Positions 31,973-43,641 are shown, numbered from the stretch's first letter. The stretch: 64,000 bases of DNA from Symbiodinium natans (GCA_905221605.1 CAJNDS010000729.1:1-64000); one strand, 5' to 3'. Notes: generated by a model from the letters alone, not told the origin. Numbers and translations are program-made.

Positions 31973-32685
31973 GGACCCTAACACCATTCTCGAAGATGAC
32001 AAGAAAAAAAGCAGCCTCTCCCCTCCCCCCACTCCCCGCCATCACCCCTTAAAAAAAGCAGCACAACCGAGGTCCTATGACACAAATCCAGGCGAACAAG
32101 CAGACGAGCATGGACTTGATTGAATTCACACGCTGATCAAGAAGCATAAATGTGATGCCCTCAATTCAGAACATGCATTAGAACGATCTAAAAAGAACGC
32201 CTTCTGATGCTCAGGTCTGCTGCGCCGAATCACCCCGATGTGTCGAATGATAACTTCTTCACAGAAACATCGCCGCGCTCAAGCACCCAAAAAAAAAAGG
32301 TGCTGCATGCAATTTTGCTTACTTATTATCCATCCGATCATGCCTATATAAGACTGCTCACCACAAAAACTACACAGTATTCTGCAGAGTCTATAGGGGA
32401 TTGTGTCCCCACAACCTGCCCGCGCATTTTGATGTGCCGATGACTGTCGATGTTTGCTCGAGCCACTTATTGAAAGTACGAGATTCCAGCCTTCTGTACC
32501 TCAATCATTCGCTCCAAATGGTGAAAACGACAACAGCGGTCGACAAGAAAGAATTACTGCAAGCTGAAGTCCTGTCGAGACCTCAGCGGACCACCTCAGC
32601 CTTGCCCACATGAACCTTTGCACCTGTAAAACCACGCAGCGTTTTTTTCAGGTCACTCGCCCAAGAATACCGCAGACGGTTCGTG
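31973..32685. other. Unassigned spacer
   Basis: No supported gene. Contains a poly-C/A stretch near 32020-32060. Confidence 0.5.
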
Positions 32686-32984
32686 CGCCCACTGAAGCTA
32701 CGCCTGCTAAGCGGAAGAGAAGTTGAAGCCAATGTGGTAACGCACCTCGTCCTGCACGTTAGACACGCAAAACCCTTGATTCTACCAGATTGAGCCCTAG
32801 TCCGATTCCGAGGTGCACGTCGCTGAAGCCCCAGCTCAGCAGGATCTGCAAGGACTTGCAACTTTCAGGAACACCAAGTCTCGCAGATGCGAATGGAAAG
32901 TCCGTGTCCCTCTCTCGTAAATGGGACGAAAGTGAGCTCGAAACGCGCTACACGCTCATCATGAGCCAGACGCCGGAACCTTAG
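32686..32984 (+). pseudogene. Ubiquitin-like protein remnant 2
   Basis: LKLRLLSGREVEANVVTHLV at about 32692 resembles remnant 1. That frame stops near 32793. The C-terminal half lies in another frame (ICKDLQLSGTPSLADANGKS ... RYTLIMSQTPEP, stop at 32982-32984). It ends with the same SQTP-x-P residues as remnant 1, so the two are paralogs about 1 kb apart. No start codon is seen upstream. The next 570 bases show no gene. Confidence 0.45.
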
Positions 32985-33555
32985 AACTCGATCGAATCAT
33001 CTCTAACAAGTCAGAGGTGTGATGACTCCGAAAACACAGTAAGGTGCAGTCGCAAGAGCCAGGCGAGCAAAAGAAAAGGCACGCCGTCAGTTGACATAAC
33101 ATAACCCACGCACCACACTTTAAATATCTATGTGCAAACCCGATCGTGCAAACAGACAGGCGAGTGAAAAAGCAAAGAAAAAAAGAGATCCACAATCTCC
33201 TAGAGATCCAGCGAACGTTTGGCCCTAAGCTCGACACATGCCAAAGACCAGCACATGCCATTAGACGCCTTGCGATGCTCAGGTGTCTTGAATCCAACGG
33301 CCACACTAAACTTCCTGACATTCGTTTCCAGACAGCAGCGTGAACAATCGGAGAGAAAAAAAATGATGTGATCGGCTTTTGACATGCCATCCATGTCCAT
33401 GACTCGCGACGTATTAATACGATCCAGCTCCATGAACATGAAATGCATAGACACGCGACCCGTCACCGCCACATCGCCAAACACAGAGTGCAACAGCAAG
33501 GCTCGAGCCAACTCTGGCAAAGCCAACTCCAACTCGCCCCCACGCCGAAACGTGC

Positions 33556-34089
33556 ATGTCCAGTGGCATGATGCAGGAACCTCCTCGAAGCCCCGTGGCG
33601 ACCACTCCAGCAACGACCCCGAGAGGAGTGAGTCCGGCAAAGCACATCGGCTCAGTTGTGGTTACAACGATCTCGGGCAAAACGACATCCGTCGATGTTC
33701 ACAACGGCATGCCAGTCAAGACGCTAGCATGTACCGCCTGGCATCAGTTGTCCCTACCAGCAGACGATCAACCAGAAGCACGCCACTCCGAAAACTGGTG
33801 GAATCACAAGACAGACAAGCTCCCCGACCTCGCATTGATCGACGAATCCGGAACACCCTTAAGTCCAAGCGCCGCGTTCTATGGCTTCATCGAAGCAAAC
33901 AGGTGCCTAACTTTGGCGCGAAGCTCAGCAAATCTCAGAGCATTCGATCGACGACAGCCCACACGACCATTAATTGAAAACAACAAGTACTCTACATCCC
34001 TGCTCAGGTCCAAGCGACTCAGAACATCGAGAAGCTATCCATGGCCAAAAACACTTGAGCGACGGCCGTTGGAAATTATTGGTCAATAA
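33556..34089 (+). CDS. Ubiquitin-like domain protein, 177 aa
   Basis: ATG at 33556, with an in-frame ATG pair at 33568. After about 30 low-complexity residues comes a segment with the family's layout: first strands SVVVTTISGKTTSVDVHNGM, a helix (VKTLACTAWHQLSLPADD), and later LALIDESGTPLSPSAAFYGF and RCLTLARSS as the last strands. The order resembles the remnants at 31.7 and 32.7 kb. The tail is basic and extends to the (ACGC)n microsatellite, so the 3' end may be spliced or eroded. Domain assignment is by pattern only. Confidence 0.5.
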   Translation: MSSGMMQEPPRSPVATTPATTPRGVSPAKHIGSVVVTTISGKTTSVDVHNGMPVKTLACTAWHQLSLPADDQPEARHSENWWNHKTDKLPDLALIDESGTPLSPSAAFYGFIEANRCLTLARSSANLRAFDRRQPTRPLIENNKYSTSLLRSKRLRTSRSYPWPKTLERRPLEIIGQ

Positions 34090-34095
34090 GACGAA

Positions 34096-34320
<225 letters not shown>

Positions 34321-35207
34321 AGAGTAACAGAAGATCTAGCAACACAGCATTCAGCAGCAATTCGGCGACTCTGATGCCCAATGAGATACCCAGCGCACAA
34401 AAAGAGTGACAAAAGGGGTCATGCCTGCATGAACTAATTATTGCTCACAAACTGAATGTTGAAATAAATATAAATGAATATATATATATATATATATCTT
34501 GCAAATTCGACAGTAACCATCAACCAAATGGAAACACAATACTAAGGCACTCACGTAGTCAAGTCAGCGACCTACCAACTCTATTTAAGTGCTGGCATGA
34601 TTAGGCCCACACGTGACCAAAGGCTATACGCAAACGTGAAATGCTGCAGTACCTTCTATACACAAAATCAACACTCCAAACACAGCAAACAAAAAATCAT
34701 ATCGGTCAGGCTGACCAAGCTACACATTGCTGCTCAAGCGCTCCAAATCTACAAGTAGATTAACGGCCGGCAGCCATGTCGAGCCGATTGTCATGCAAAC
34801 GAAAGCAGGCCTGCCACGATGCACTCGACAAACTCGTCTTTCAAGCAGCTTGAGCTGAAGACCCATATCGGAGCATGAGCCGACAGGAAACCACAACGAG
34901 AAGATGCCCCCTGTCTCAGCTCGCAGCAGTCCAAGAACGAGATTCACTTTGCCGGCCAACCCAGCTGATACCATGATACTCAGGACTACTTCAAGATCAA
35001 CAGAAGCCGACTTCGTCACGTGATCAGCCTCATCCACACGCACAAACTGGCCATCAAGAGGTCACAAGCCCAGTAAAAAAAGCATCGCCCGAGTTGAAAA
35101 TATGGACAGCCCCCCCACAACAAGCCTGCCATCGTCCCGACACACTGCAGGCTGGATCGTCTTCGAGACATCATGCGCGGAGCTCAGCCAGAGAAGACAC
35201 GCGATAA
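34321..35207. other. Unassigned spacer
   Basis: Contains a (TA)n run at about 34475-34498. A 107-codon minus frame at 34720-35043 is open, but it lacks a motif and runs against the cluster's direction, so I do not call it. Confidence 0.45.
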
Positions 35208-35597
35208 ACCATACCCGACACGAAACATTCACACGCAGCAACCACTGCACTCAGGAGAATTATACATTACGAACAAAAGCCACCGAAGACACTCAAATTA
35301 CAGTTCCTGAGCGGCTACTCCATCGACCTACTGGCACCAGGAACACAGCGACTGGAGACGACGCTGAGGAAGTTTTGCGAGCGAGCCGGACTGGGCTTGG
35401 TCATTCCACCCTGGATGCTGGACACAGAGGGCTCCCTCATCAACATGCAACTCAAAATAAACGAGATCCCCAACATAGAGCAACGGTTCACGCTGGTGAT
35501 CCGCACAAGGCAGGACCGATTGTTTACAACATCGACTTCTCGCTCACGTCCATGCTGTAAACCCACACCTGCGCCCAGGTATGGCATACCTTTGTGA
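35208..35597 (+). CDS. Ubiquitin-like domain exon or fragment
   Basis: The frame is open from 35208 after a stop but has no ATG before the domain. From about 35289 it encodes TLKLQFLSGYSIDLLAPGTQ, a helix, LGLVIPPWMLDTEGSLINMQ and EQRFTLVIRTRQD, matching the order of the remnants at 31.7 and 32.7 kb. Near 35520 an alternative frame reads PIVYNIDFSLTSML to a stop, so the 3' end is uncertain. It may be an internal exon with an unseen first exon, or another decayed copy. Confidence 0.4.
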   Translation, partial: TIPDTKHSHAATTALRRIIHYEQKPPKTLKLQFLSGYSIDLLAPGTQRLETTLRKFCERAGLGLVIPPWMLDTEGSLINMQLKINEIPNIEQRFTLVIRTRQDRLFTTSTSRSRPCCKPTPAPRYGIPL

Positions 35598-35860
35598 AGC
35601 ACCAGAACGAAGACTGCTGAGCAGCAGACAGAGTCGACTCACCAAGCTAGCAAAGAAAAAAAAGGGGAGGCACCAACATCTACAGTGTTTGTCCAAGCAG
35701 AACCCGACTTCGAGCACTCGCCAAGGCAAAGCACACAGCCCCAGCAGCAACACCACTACAACTTACCAAACATGCAAGCTTCCCACGGCTCAAGGCCACT
35801 CTTTCAACCCAACAGCACGGAGCCCGGAGGTCGACCATATCCCTTCCCACACTCGCAGCC

Positions 35861-36391
35861 ATGGAATCCCAACTCAAAGCCGAGTTCACCCGACGTGTCA
35901 ATCGAATGGCGAGCAGCCACAACAGCCACATGAGCGACATCCTGGACTACTTCCCCAATTCACTGGCGTACGTTTACGCTCGATACAACACTCCAGAACG
36001 AAGCTGGAAAAACAAGGCGCAAACACTTCTGATCTATTCCGAATGGCTGGAAATCAATATTCGGCACACAGGCGCAAGCCGAGGCGAACTCACCCAGCTG
36101 CTTCTCGAAAATGACGCGTTGTGGCAAGCACTGAAACACTGGACCAGAGCAGAAAGCATAGTGCTCATCGTCATGCTCCACAACTGGGGTCAGATCAACG
36201 CGCAGCACGAAGGATCGACCTTCAACATGCACCAAGAAGACATTCCCACACACTGCTGCAATCCTCCCGGCTTATCAGCACTTCGCGACGACAACCCACT
36301 CATCGACAAGTACATGCACAACGGCCCACCAACGAAGCACGACGCAGACAGAGGGAAGACGACGAGACACACAGTGAGGCAATGCCGATGA
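35861..36391 (+). CDS. Hypothetical protein, 176 aa
   Basis: ATG at 35861. It begins MESQLKAEFTRRVNRMASSH and is mainly helical, with SWKNKAQTLLIYSEWLEINI and a hydrophobic AESIVLIVMLHNWGQINAQ segment too short and polar for a clear membrane span. The tail is charged and disordered. No family is recognised. It precedes the first ASCH gene by 240 bases on the same strand. Confidence 0.55.
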   Translation: MESQLKAEFTRRVNRMASSHNSHMSDILDYFPNSLAYVYARYNTPERSWKNKAQTLLIYSEWLEINIRHTGASRGELTQLLLENDALWQALKHWTRAESIVLIVMLHNWGQINAQHEGSTFNMHQEDIPTHCCNPPGLSALRDDNPLIDKYMHNGPPTKHDADRGKTTRHTVRQCR

Positions 36392-36629
36392 ACTACCATT
36401 ATACCGAACAACCGAAGCATCCAGTCGCTTGCGAAAAGAAAGAGCTAAAAAAAAAAACAAAATAAGTAATACACACACACACACAGAGACGAACCCGCAA
36501 CAACTGCTGTGACACCGTTACACATCATGCTATGTCTGCGACACGGGAACTGCATCATTTTTCCCAAACGCATACTCGATACGTATTGTGATTCAACCAG
36601 GGGTATAGATCCTGCATAAACGCAGCCGA

Positions 36630-37265
36630 ATGCGTCCGCTGCAACATCGGTTCAAGAGTAGCGCTCTGGACCGAAAGAATCCAATTAGCAGTCCGAAAGG
36701 CCCAGACATGACCAAGTCCGCACAGAAGCCAAGCACCGAGACTCCGCGGCATGCCTTGGTGATGAGCAAACACCGTGCCCTGGAAATCCTGCACGGCAAG
36801 CGAACATGGGAACTGCGAGGCACACAACTGCACAAGCGAGGCCGGTTTTGCATAGCGGCCAGACGAGAACACCTGATCTATGGAGAAGTCGATTTCGTGA
36901 ACAGCATCCCCGTGGGCAGGAAAGTGGACGATAAATGGCAGCCCTACAACCAGGAACCGAAAGCGAAGGAGAACTTCTTTATGAACCCGAAAAACACGAC
37001 AAAGCACAACGACGCGAACTTCCATCGAGACTACCGGATCGTGCACGCCTGGGTGCTCGAGAATCCACAAGCTTACAAGGAGCCCGTGCTGTACAAGCCC
37101 ATCAAAGGACCGCTATGGCAACCCCTGTCAGAGGAAACCTGCATGGCGACCACGCAACAAAGAAGCTCCGCGGAAGAAAGTTCAACAGACCCGAACAAAA
37201 GCAGGCCACAAACAGACAAACAGAAAGAAGCACGAGACTCGAGGCCATCTTCTGTCTCACGCTGA
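36630..37265 (+). CDS. ASCH-domain protein 1, 211 aa
   Basis: ATG at 36630 (a second at 36708). The ASCH/PUA-like core spans about residues 41-150: ALVMSKHRALEILHGKRTWE-LRG, then KRGRFCIAARREHLIYGEVD-FV, then VGRKVDDKWQPY and later GPLWQPLSE. ASCH domains (named for activating signal cointegrator homology) have a PUA-like beta barrel that usually binds RNA or modified nucleotides; this role is family knowledge, not shown here. The tail is disordered and charged. Close paralog of the gene at 41203. Confidence 0.8.
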   Translation: MRPLQHRFKSSALDRKNPISSPKGPDMTKSAQKPSTETPRHALVMSKHRALEILHGKRTWELRGTQLHKRGRFCIAARREHLIYGEVDFVNSIPVGRKVDDKWQPYNQEPKAKENFFMNPKNTTKHNDANFHRDYRIVHAWVLENPQAYKEPVLYKPIKGPLWQPLSEETCMATTQQRSSAEESSTDPNKSRPQTDKQKEARDSRPSSVSR

Positions 37266-37513
37266 CTGCATGAAAAGCTGCAGCCAGCAATAGTTTCAAA
37301 CGCTCCAAGAAGAGATTTTCCCTTCGAAGAAAGCTGCACAAGACCGCTCGGCCACATCGAAATCTAGCAAGACTGGCTCATAGAAATCGGTCACAAGCAT
37401 GGAGTATTCGATCTCTGTGCATCGTTATGCCACCACAATCCATTTGGCTCAAAAACGCAAAAAGAAAACCACGCTCCTCAGGGATGTAGAAACAAAGTCA
37501 TCAGCACGAAACA

Positions 37514-38047
37514 ATGGCACACACAATACACAATCACTCTATGCCGCCACCATGGCACAGCGCCGCTGATCGAAAACCAATGGTACGACTACTTGCGAGG
37601 AACCAATGCTCGACACGGCGACTGCTGCGGTCGCCTGACCCTTGGCTAAAACAACCTCGAACAAAACGCTGGCGAGCCCCAACTAAACACCACAAGCTCA
37701 ACATGAAATCACGACGAGATGCCACCTGGACCATCAGAAGGCGAACTTCACAAAAGCACGAACGAAGACGTTACAACTACGGACAGCATAACCTCATGGC
37801 CGACGATCACCTCTTCGCAAACATGATCAAGGGCAAACTCGCGATCTTTGCAACAATGCACAACAACGCCGACACCTACATAAATCCTGCAAAACTGTCC
37901 CGACACCTGCTGAAGCTTGCGATCGCGACCTGCAGAGATCGTGCCCCACCACATCGACCTCCTGGAGTATGGGCACAAGACGTCTGGCACAGTCTGATCA
38001 CTCTGTCGCCAGTCAAAAAAAGAGCAAGATTTACTCGCACTGAATAA
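37514..38047 (+). CDS. Hypothetical basic protein, 177 aa
   Basis: ATG at 37514. The first 90 residues are strongly basic (KRWRAPTKHHKLNMKSRRDA, RRRTSQKHERRRYNYG), then comes a more regular helical part with HLFANMIKGKLAIFATMHNN and INPAKLSRHLLKLAIATC. No known domain is recognised. It lies between two ASCH-type genes. Two imperfect 80-base repeats (38044-38110 and 38126-38190, TGAATAAGAATATGTT cores) follow it. Confidence 0.5.
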   Translation: MAHTIHNHSMPPPWHSAADRKPMVRLLARNQCSTRRLLRSPDPWLKQPRTKRWRAPTKHHKLNMKSRRDATWTIRRRTSQKHERRRYNYGQHNLMADDHLFANMIKGKLAIFATMHNNADTYINPAKLSRHLLKLAIATCRDRAPPHRPPGVWAQDVWHSLITLSPVKKRARFTRTE

Positions 38048-38476
38048 GAATATGTTGATTATCTCAACTTCAAAACACCATACCCTCAAATCGAACACGC
38101 CAAGCATAATCACACCACCAAGTCCACGAATCTGAATAAGAATATGTTTGTTTTCTTCAAACCCCATACCCTCAAATCAAACACACCAAGTATAATCACG
38201 CAGCTAGGTCTACGAATGCCACGTCCGAGCACGAACAACGGTGTTGGAACGAAGTGCTCAAGAACTTCCACCGCCGATGGTGAGAATGACAAAATGGATC
38301 CTGCACAGAGCTATAACGCCTGCCATCACGTTACCTTGCATGCCACGCTACATACACACTAGCTCTGGTGTGACACCGACTCGATTTCGCAGCAGAGGCT
38401 CAAGGATCTACGAATCGTGAAAACACTCCACCAACGCCAGCCATCAGCAGCCGCTCGCTCTGCGACAACGACAACA

Positions 38477-39612
38477 ATGCTGCCACAGCTGACCAAAACT
38501 TTACCACTCGCATGCGAAGAACGGCACGAGACCACCGAGACGACCTCCTCAGTACCGAACCAAGAGGCCGGATCGGCATGCACGACTGCTCACGTAAGTG
38601 AATTGCACCTCTTAGACAGGCAACAGCAGCACCGCCAAGAAGCTCCGTCCATCAGACCGAAGCAGCACCAGGCCGGACGAAACAGGACTAACAACAAACA
38701 CAACCCGTTTCACGTCACCAAAAGAAGTGCTGCTAACAGCCGCGAAAGCTAAGGACTCGCCTCGCCAGACCAGGCCCGTAACAAAATGGAAGAAAGCCTG
38801 CCGGAGGCCATCAAGTCACGCCAAGACATATGAAACAGTATGTACACAGGCACGAGCACATCTGCATGCAGACATGCACAAGGTGTCGTCTGTTTCTGTC
38901 ATTCATTTCTACCATCCCTCCCTTCACACAGGACTCAGTGGATCTAAGCTCGGCCGCCTCAAATGAAGTTGAAGACGGAGACCTTCGAGAAAAGAAAGAA
39001 CACCCAGAGGACGAAGCCATACGGCTCCCATTGAGCATGCAACCGCCACTGGAGAAAAAAGCAAGTCAAACCTCTGTAGCAAGCATCACAGAGCCCGATC
39101 CATCCCCGCAAAAAGGCGACAACATCATGGTCATGCCAGAAGCGTGGTTGATCCTCGCACTCCAACAAAAGAATACACTGATGCTGCGCAAGCACGCAGT
39201 GCCCACGGGACCCGTCTGGCTAGGACACGACGGCTTGATTTACGGCAGAGCAACCGTCCACTCCTGCACTACTCTGAGCAAAGAACGTTTCCTCGCCACG
39301 AGAACGGAACACCACCACCTGAGCGACGAGCCCCCATGGAATCCCACGTTCGCCATCGACTTGCAGGACATTCAGCAACTCTCATCCAATGTGTCCTTTT
39401 ACAGACCTCCCGTGATATCAAACTGGGTAAGATTCAAAGCACACCGAGACGACGTTATACCTCGAGGAGCCGGAAAAAAGAAGAAGTCGAACAGCCACAA
39501 GCTCAACCAAAAGGGTCTGTTCGACGAAGCAGAAGATGCCCATGACATCCCCTTGGATGAGATCACAATTCCGTTGACCCCAGCCAAACGAACGACACCA
39601 GTCGAGGAGTAA
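38477..39612 (+). CDS. Divergent ASCH-like protein, probably two exons
   Basis: The main frame runs from about 38932 to the stop at 39610-39612. A pyrimidine tract ending CACACAG|GACTCA at 38931 suggests an acceptor, and a 39-codon exon from ATG 38477 ends at a consensus GTAAGT donor at 38594; both fit phase 0. Alternatively translation starts at ATG 38830. The core MVMPEAWLILALQQKNTLML, then HDGLIYGRATVHSC and later NWVRFKAH, follows the ASCH layout (nucleotide-binding PUA-like barrel), though the usual KTWELR signature is replaced. The tail is Lys-rich. ASCH assignment is tentative. Confidence 0.5.
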
Positions 39613-39832
39613 GACGGCAGAAGCGACAAGCACGCACCAGACAGGAGAGAAAAAAAAAAAAAAAAAACAAGCCGTGCAACATGCAAGAAGCCTCCACAAC
39701 GTACCCCCCCCCCCGACCCCCCACCTCCTCCAAACCTCAAGACTCCTCAGGACTCTCGCAGACACGACCAATCAGCTCGGCTCGAGACCCAGGCTTTCAG
39801 TAAAACTAAATCACCGTTCGACCTTCTCGGCA

Positions 39833-40792
39833 ATGGAGACTACGTCAACACCAACAGCTTCCGCGACTCCGATAACATCGACCGGCAAGCGCAGAATCAA
39901 ACCCAGCCAGATTGCTCGCAGCAGCAAACAAAGGCTTCAGGACTTCCCCGCAGAAGTGATCGTCACAATCACGCCGTGGGGCTCGGCCATGCCATATGGA
40001 ATATTTTCTGACATCGGTCCATCGACACAACTTTGGCAGCTGCAAATTCGTCACGCGACCCCACAGCCAGGCAAATCCATCACGTATCAATTCCTAGGCG
40101 AACTCCGACGACTCGTGCAAACAACGCAGCTTCTCGGCACGAAGAGCCTCCCAGAGCTCGAGGACAAGTTCCACATCAAAGCACTGAGTGGCGCTCCCGC
40201 CCCCAGCGGAGATCCAGATCCCGACCAGACTGGTCTGGAAAAATGGCTTCCCGTACTCTACTGCGCAGGCGACACGCCCGAAAAGGGGCTCATGCTCATC
40301 GACAACTTGATCTCTTTCAAGAAGAAGTACGGCCAGATATACACCATACCCAAAAAAGTCGCAGCCCACGCATCGCCAGAATGGCATTACGGAAAGCTCC
40401 CAGAAGGCTGGACAACGCATCAAGTCACACCGGACGTCTACAAACCGTTCAGCGCTGTAGGACCCAAAGGTCGGCACACCATGATGATCCTGGAAAAGGA
40501 GAGCGACGAATATACACTCGGATTCTTCGGCAACACTTACGCCTACAAAGACGGCTTCGACGAACTCCAAATCGAAGGAGGCTATGCCAACCCGGACGAA
40601 GGAAAGGAATACACGCGCCACCTCAACTTCCAGGACTCCGAGGACATGCGAGAGTTCATAAAGCGAGTACTCTCTGAAGTGCTGCTGATGGTTCCCGTAT
40701 ACTTCATAGATGCCACAGGTCACCCAGAAGATCCACTAGTCACATGGCTCTCCGAGCAGGAGTCTGTGCATCTATGCGAGCACGGCCTGTGA
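39833..40792 (+). CDS. 'CPWG' family protein 1, 319 aa
   Basis: The frame is open upstream, but the first ATG is 39833 (METTSTPTASATPI). Conserved with the genes at 42355 and 43642: VTITPWGSAMPYGIFSD (VxVCPWG in the others), LWQLQIR, LPVLYCAGDTPEKGL (WLATIYCAG in the others), SFKKKYGQIYTIP, LPEGWTTHQV, and a C-terminal PVYFIDATGHPEDPLVTWL. It lacks the LEREKGIR box of the other two. No catalytic motif is recognised. It sits 220 bases after the ASCH-like gene. Confidence 0.75.
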   Translation: METTSTPTASATPITSTGKRRIKPSQIARSSKQRLQDFPAEVIVTITPWGSAMPYGIFSDIGPSTQLWQLQIRHATPQPGKSITYQFLGELRRLVQTTQLLGTKSLPELEDKFHIKALSGAPAPSGDPDPDQTGLEKWLPVLYCAGDTPEKGLMLIDNLISFKKKYGQIYTIPKKVAAHASPEWHYGKLPEGWTTHQVTPDVYKPFSAVGPKGRHTMMILEKESDEYTLGFFGNTYAYKDGFDELQIEGGYANPDEGKEYTRHLNFQDSEDMREFIKRVLSEVLLMVPVYFIDATGHPEDPLVTWLSEQESVHLCEHGL

Positions 40793-41202
40793 AGTCTGAT
40801 GGGTTCGCCGAGAGCCACAACACTGTCTGAAACACTGAACAGGATCAAGCACAGCGATCCGAACAAGCAACAGGTGCCATGGAGACCCAAAGAAAGTGCG
40901 AATCAGCATCAAGCAAACGCACAAAAAGATGAGATCGAATGCTTTACCATAGATAGTTGCAGTCATACAACATGGACGCATGAGCTCGCAACATCTCTGC
41001 CCGTTGTCCCGCAGCACTTTGGTTCGACAGCTGCTTCGCTACAGAGCAATCGCCAAACGCAGCCTGGACAACCCACCAACTATCAAAACAGAAGCGAACG
41101 CACAATCAAGCACCACACGTACCTGCGCAGCACCGAAACTCCACTTCGGAAATCGACAGGACGAAACAGTTGCCAGCCATCCAGCCGCTGACACCCGACG
41201 CA

Positions 41203-41748
41203 ATGTCTATCAGCCACCCGGACGCCGAAGGCCAAGGCCAAATCCAGGTGCCCCAACAGGCACTGGTAATCCAAAGCCCGTGGACAGAGCTGATCTTCCA
41301 GGGGCAAAAGACATGGGAACTCCGAGGACGTAACCTCAAAAAAAGAGGCCGTGTCGCCATAGCAGCAAGTCGCACCGGAACGCTCGTCGGAGAGGTTGAC
41401 TTCGTCGACGCATTCCCCGTAGGAAAAAAGGTGGACGACACCTGGCAACCCTACAGCGAGCGTCTGCTAGACAAAGAACGTTTTTTCCTGCTGCCCGAGA
41501 ATATCCAACACCACCAAGTTCGCAAACCATCCAGGATGAAATACAAGACCGTGTACGCTTGGATCATGGAAAATCCGATCAAGTACATACCTTCCATACA
41601 ATATGAACCGGTGCAAGGTCCACTTTGGCCAAAGCTAACCCCCAGCGTTCGTCAACGCATCAGCAAGAGACGACGAGAAGGCCTCGAGCACGACGACAAG
41701 AAGTCCAAAAAGAACAAGATCGACGGCTCAACCGACAAGATCGAGTGA
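41203..41748 (+). CDS. ASCH-domain protein 2, 181 aa
   Basis: The first ATG in frame is 41203 (MSISHPDAEGQGQIQVPQQA). The ASCH core has ALVIQSPWTELIFQGQKTWE-LRG, LKKRGRVAIAASRTGTLVGE, VDFVDAFPVGKKVDDTWQPY and GPLWPKL. Spacing is like the gene at 36630, so the two are close paralogs. The Lys/Asp-rich tail (KKSKKNKIDGSTDKIE) is probably disordered. RNA or nucleotide binding is expected from the family. The CPWG-family genes follow it. Confidence 0.82.
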   Translation: MSISHPDAEGQGQIQVPQQALVIQSPWTELIFQGQKTWELRGRNLKKRGRVAIAASRTGTLVGEVDFVDAFPVGKKVDDTWQPYSERLLDKERFFLLPENIQHHQVRKPSRMKYKTVYAWIMENPIKYIPSIQYEPVQGPLWPKLTPSVRQRISKRRREGLEHDDKKSKKNKIDGSTDKIE

Positions 41749-41939
41749 GAATCCAGGGCGCGTAGCCTAAACCTCCTCAACTGTGCGAGCACGATATTGC
41801 TGCGAGAAAGGTCACGCAAATGATTGCGCTTGCCTGCATTATTTCAATCATTTCTGTTCGCCTGCAATTCATTGCCATCCAGTGATCCCAGCACGAACTT
41901 AAAGTCAAAAGCCACCACTAGAATGCATCACATGCACGC

Positions 41940-42223
41940 AACAACAGCCACGGATCACATACACACACACACACATATATATATATATGTACATATATAT
42001 ATACATGTATGTATATGTATACACAAATACACATACACGCATACAAACATACACACATACGAACATATACACACATACATACCTACGTGCACATAAACCA
42101 ATTTTAACAATAGACACATAAATAGATACATAAATGGACAGATAGACAGACACAAACCTATGTATATATATATACACACACACATATATATCTATATATG
42201 TAATATACATAAAAATGTACATG

Positions 42224-42258
<35 letters not shown>

Positions 42259-42260
42259 AC
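41940..42260. repeat. CA/TA compound microsatellite
   Basis: CA, TA and CATA repeats between the ASCH gene and the next CPWG gene. The open frame reaching into it from 42355 is extended only by repeat codons. Confidence 0.9.
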
Positions 42261-42354
42261 AAAAAAATGCATGCAAACATGCAAACACACAACACACAGC
42301 ACAATAGATTGCAGTGGCGCACGAACAAAACCAAGCCCCCGCGACGCGGCATCC

Positions 42355-43353
42355 ATGGCTTGCAACAAGCATTTCAGCTGGATCTACCTGGAGTCGAACA
42401 CGAAAAAGGTCAACGAAGGCAACCTAGAGGTCACAGTCTGTCCATGGGGGCAATCGAAGCACATCTTCGACAACGTGAGATCCACGTCACCGCTTCCCGT
42501 ATGGCAGCTACAGATCCATCACCGTCATGACGGACATCAAAACATGAAAAACCGATTCCTGGCCACTGCCCAAGCTGCCCTCCAAAACACGCCATATGAC
42601 GGCATTTCCGACTTGATGACCCTGGAACGAGAAAAGGGCATTCGGCTCCAGGACAACATGCCAAGAGCAAGCGGCGTGGATCCAGACGGCGTCGGAGTAC
42701 AAGCTTGGTTGGCAACCATCTATTGCGCTGGCCACTCGCCGGAAGCCGGCCTAGACTTCCTCAAATTCCTCACAAACTTCAAGAAAGACATGGGCGAGTT
42801 ACGCGAAATGCCTGCTTGCATATTGACGCAACAAGAAGAAGCGTGGCCATACGACGAGATGCCGAAAGGATGGACATACAAACAGATACCCCATCACCAC
42901 ATCAAGCCCTTTAGTTCCAAGCCACCCCACGGCCGACGACACCTGCTAATGCATCTACAGAAAGAGCCACAAGCCTCCGGAGCTACCTACGTGTTAACGC
43001 TTCGAGGTGACGTTTACTCGCATCGAAAGAACCTGAAGGAGATGGGCATGAAAAGCCAGTTCATGCAACTAGACAACGGAAGAAATGACTTTGTCCAAAG
43101 CATGCGCATCACGAACACAGAGCCAGACAAAGAAATGATTCGCCACCTGCTACAGCAGGCAGTATCAGAGACACCAATATATCTCATGGACCAGACCAAC
43201 ACGACAGACGATACCCTCGTGCAATGGCTTCAAGACCAGCCCACAATATACCTGAAAGGATCGCCAAAAGAAACGAGGACTGGATCCAACGCCCAACGAC
43301 CCATAAACGAGCCTCCAGCAAGTCAAAGTCAATCTGAACCACCACCATATTAG
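42355..43353 (+). CDS. 'CPWG' family protein 2, 332 aa
   Basis: The first ATG outside the microsatellite is 42355 (MACNKHFSWIYLES). Signature blocks: LEVTVCPWGQSKHIFDN, VWQLQIHH, NRFLATAQAALQNTPYDGIS, LEREKGIRL, DPDGVGVQAWLATIYCAGHS, FLTNFKKDMGEL, MPKGWTYKQIP, then a strand-rich half ending PIYLMDQTNTTDDTLVQWLQ and a polar tail. Close to the gene at 43642. Conserved Cys in CPWG and YCAG and an acidic DPDG could be functional, but no known fold is recognised. Confidence 0.78.
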   Translation: MACNKHFSWIYLESNTKKVNEGNLEVTVCPWGQSKHIFDNVRSTSPLPVWQLQIHHRHDGHQNMKNRFLATAQAALQNTPYDGISDLMTLEREKGIRLQDNMPRASGVDPDGVGVQAWLATIYCAGHSPEAGLDFLKFLTNFKKDMGELREMPACILTQQEEAWPYDEMPKGWTYKQIPHHHIKPFSSKPPHGRRHLLMHLQKEPQASGATYVLTLRGDVYSHRKNLKEMGMKSQFMQLDNGRNDFVQSMRITNTEPDKEMIRHLLQQAVSETPIYLMDQTNTTDDTLVQWLQDQPTIYLKGSPKETRTGSNAQRPINEPPASQSQSEPPPY

Positions 43354-43641
43354 CACACTCATCAAAACGCTCGTGACGCATAGCGCATGTCTAGCGATGT
43401 ACAGGACCTTGACGCCGAACAGGCGCCTCGAGCACACGTTCAGGGATGCTAGACATGGAAAAAAGTGTGTCCTGCTCTGCACGACACCTCAGCTACATAA
43501 AACACACAGACCGCCACGAGTCATCCCGCCAGCCCGACCACCATCGAAGCACGTTCCATCACTGCAGCTAGACTCAAATCATCAGCAAGCAGTAGCCACC
43601 AGCTCCCTCGTCTACTATTCAGACACCCAGACCCCTGAGCC

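Noticed and set aside
34720-35043. Minus-strand frame of 107 codons
   Set aside because: No recognisable domain or start context, and against the strand of the cluster. Left as unassigned.
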